A stretch of DNA of 7,899 bases, from the NCBI GenBank assembly GCA_047975295.1, contig JBKEDH010000121.1:1-7899 (forward strand), in the 5' to 3' direction. Positions 7,527-7,899 of this stretch are shown here, piece after piece (within the stretch, counting starts at the first letter, position 1; the number at the start of each line of letters is the position of its first letter). Source of the stretch: JBKEDH01 sp047975295 (GTDB lineage Bacteria > Bacteroidota > Bacteroidia > Flavobacteriales > Flavobacteriaceae). Below the pieces are notes generated by a model, which worked only from the letters and a program-made list of their open reading frames with translations, made no database searches and had not been told where the DNA came from. The translations under genes were made by a program, and so were the position numbers.

Positions 7527-7700
7527 CACTCAGTTCTTTTAGTAAAATGTTACTTAAATTTACTGAAAAATATAAAAAGAAACTATTTAAAAAGGGAGTT
7601 TAACGTTCGTATGTTCCGAACTTAATGGTAACAAATACACAAAAAGTACCTTTAAACACAAAAATAAAAAAGGAGGATGCGTATTTCCGGGTTCCATGTC

Positions 7701-7740
7701 AAAAAAAAAAATCCTCAACAAATCGATTTGTTGAGGATTT
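7701..7740 (-). terminator. Intrinsic terminator of the rRNA operon
   Basis: Bases 7709-7740 form a perfect 32-base palindrome, giving a 14-bp stem closed by the four-base loop TCGA. On the minus strand the stem is followed without a break by a run of ten T (7701-7710, the last two shared with the stem end). It begins only about four bases after the 3' end of the 5S rRNA, so it should end the rrn transcript and insulate the stress-protein gene. On the + strand only a short T run follows the stem, so it is expected to work leftwards only. Confidence 0.92.
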
Positions 7741-7744
7741 CCAA

Positions 7745-7853
<109 letters not shown>

Positions 7854-7899
7854 ATCTTTGTGCTCCGACCCTGTTGGGCAGGTGCAACTAATATCTTAA

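Noticed and set aside
7597..7619. Inverted pair GTTCG/CGAAC upstream of the stress-protein gene, considered as an operator
   Set aside because: A 5-bp arm with a 7-base spacer is expected by chance, and nothing else supports it.

Overview
The window looks like chromosomal DNA of a marine-type flavobacterium (Bacteroidota, Flavobacteriaceae). The grounds are an AT-rich sequence of about 40% GC in coding parts, no Shine-Dalgarno sites worth the name, a 5S rRNA of flavobacterial character, and proteins whose wording (RecG, the AGCS transporter, the M1 peptidase with an '...AQ' signal peptide) is typical of that family. The genus cannot be fixed from sequence reading alone.

Layout from left to right. 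Positions 1-105 hold what looks like the C-terminal end of an IS1595-type transposase on the + strand, followed by about 30 bases that may contain the insertion sequence's right end. A minus-strand block follows, transcribed leftwards in the order M1 metallo-aminopeptidase (2506-4461), patatin-like phospholipase (1600-2502) and AGCS sodium/amino-acid symporter (167-1540). The peptidase and patatin genes are only 3 bases apart, so they are almost certainly one transcript. The symporter follows after about 60 bases and may belong to it. On the other side of a short divergent intergenic region lies recG (4546-6675, + strand), the branched-DNA helicase. It converges on a minus-strand tandem universal stress protein (6702-7526). 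The right edge holds a 5S rRNA (about 7745-7853, minus strand) and a strong intrinsic terminator right behind it, which is the distal end of an rRNA operon entering from the right.

How they may work together: an exported M1 peptidase could release N-terminal amino acids in the periplasm and the symporter could import alanine or glycine. The patatin would be a lipid acyl hydrolase made from the same mRNA. This is inference from order and spacing. recG, the stress protein and the rRNA end are ordinary housekeeping neighbours.

No clearly novel system is visible. The items most worth a second look are two coinciding oddities inside recG: a segment of markedly lower GC and different codon choice over the helicase core, ending at a short in-frame extra peptide just before the TATP motif. 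The third is the insertion sequence remnant or edge at the left end.
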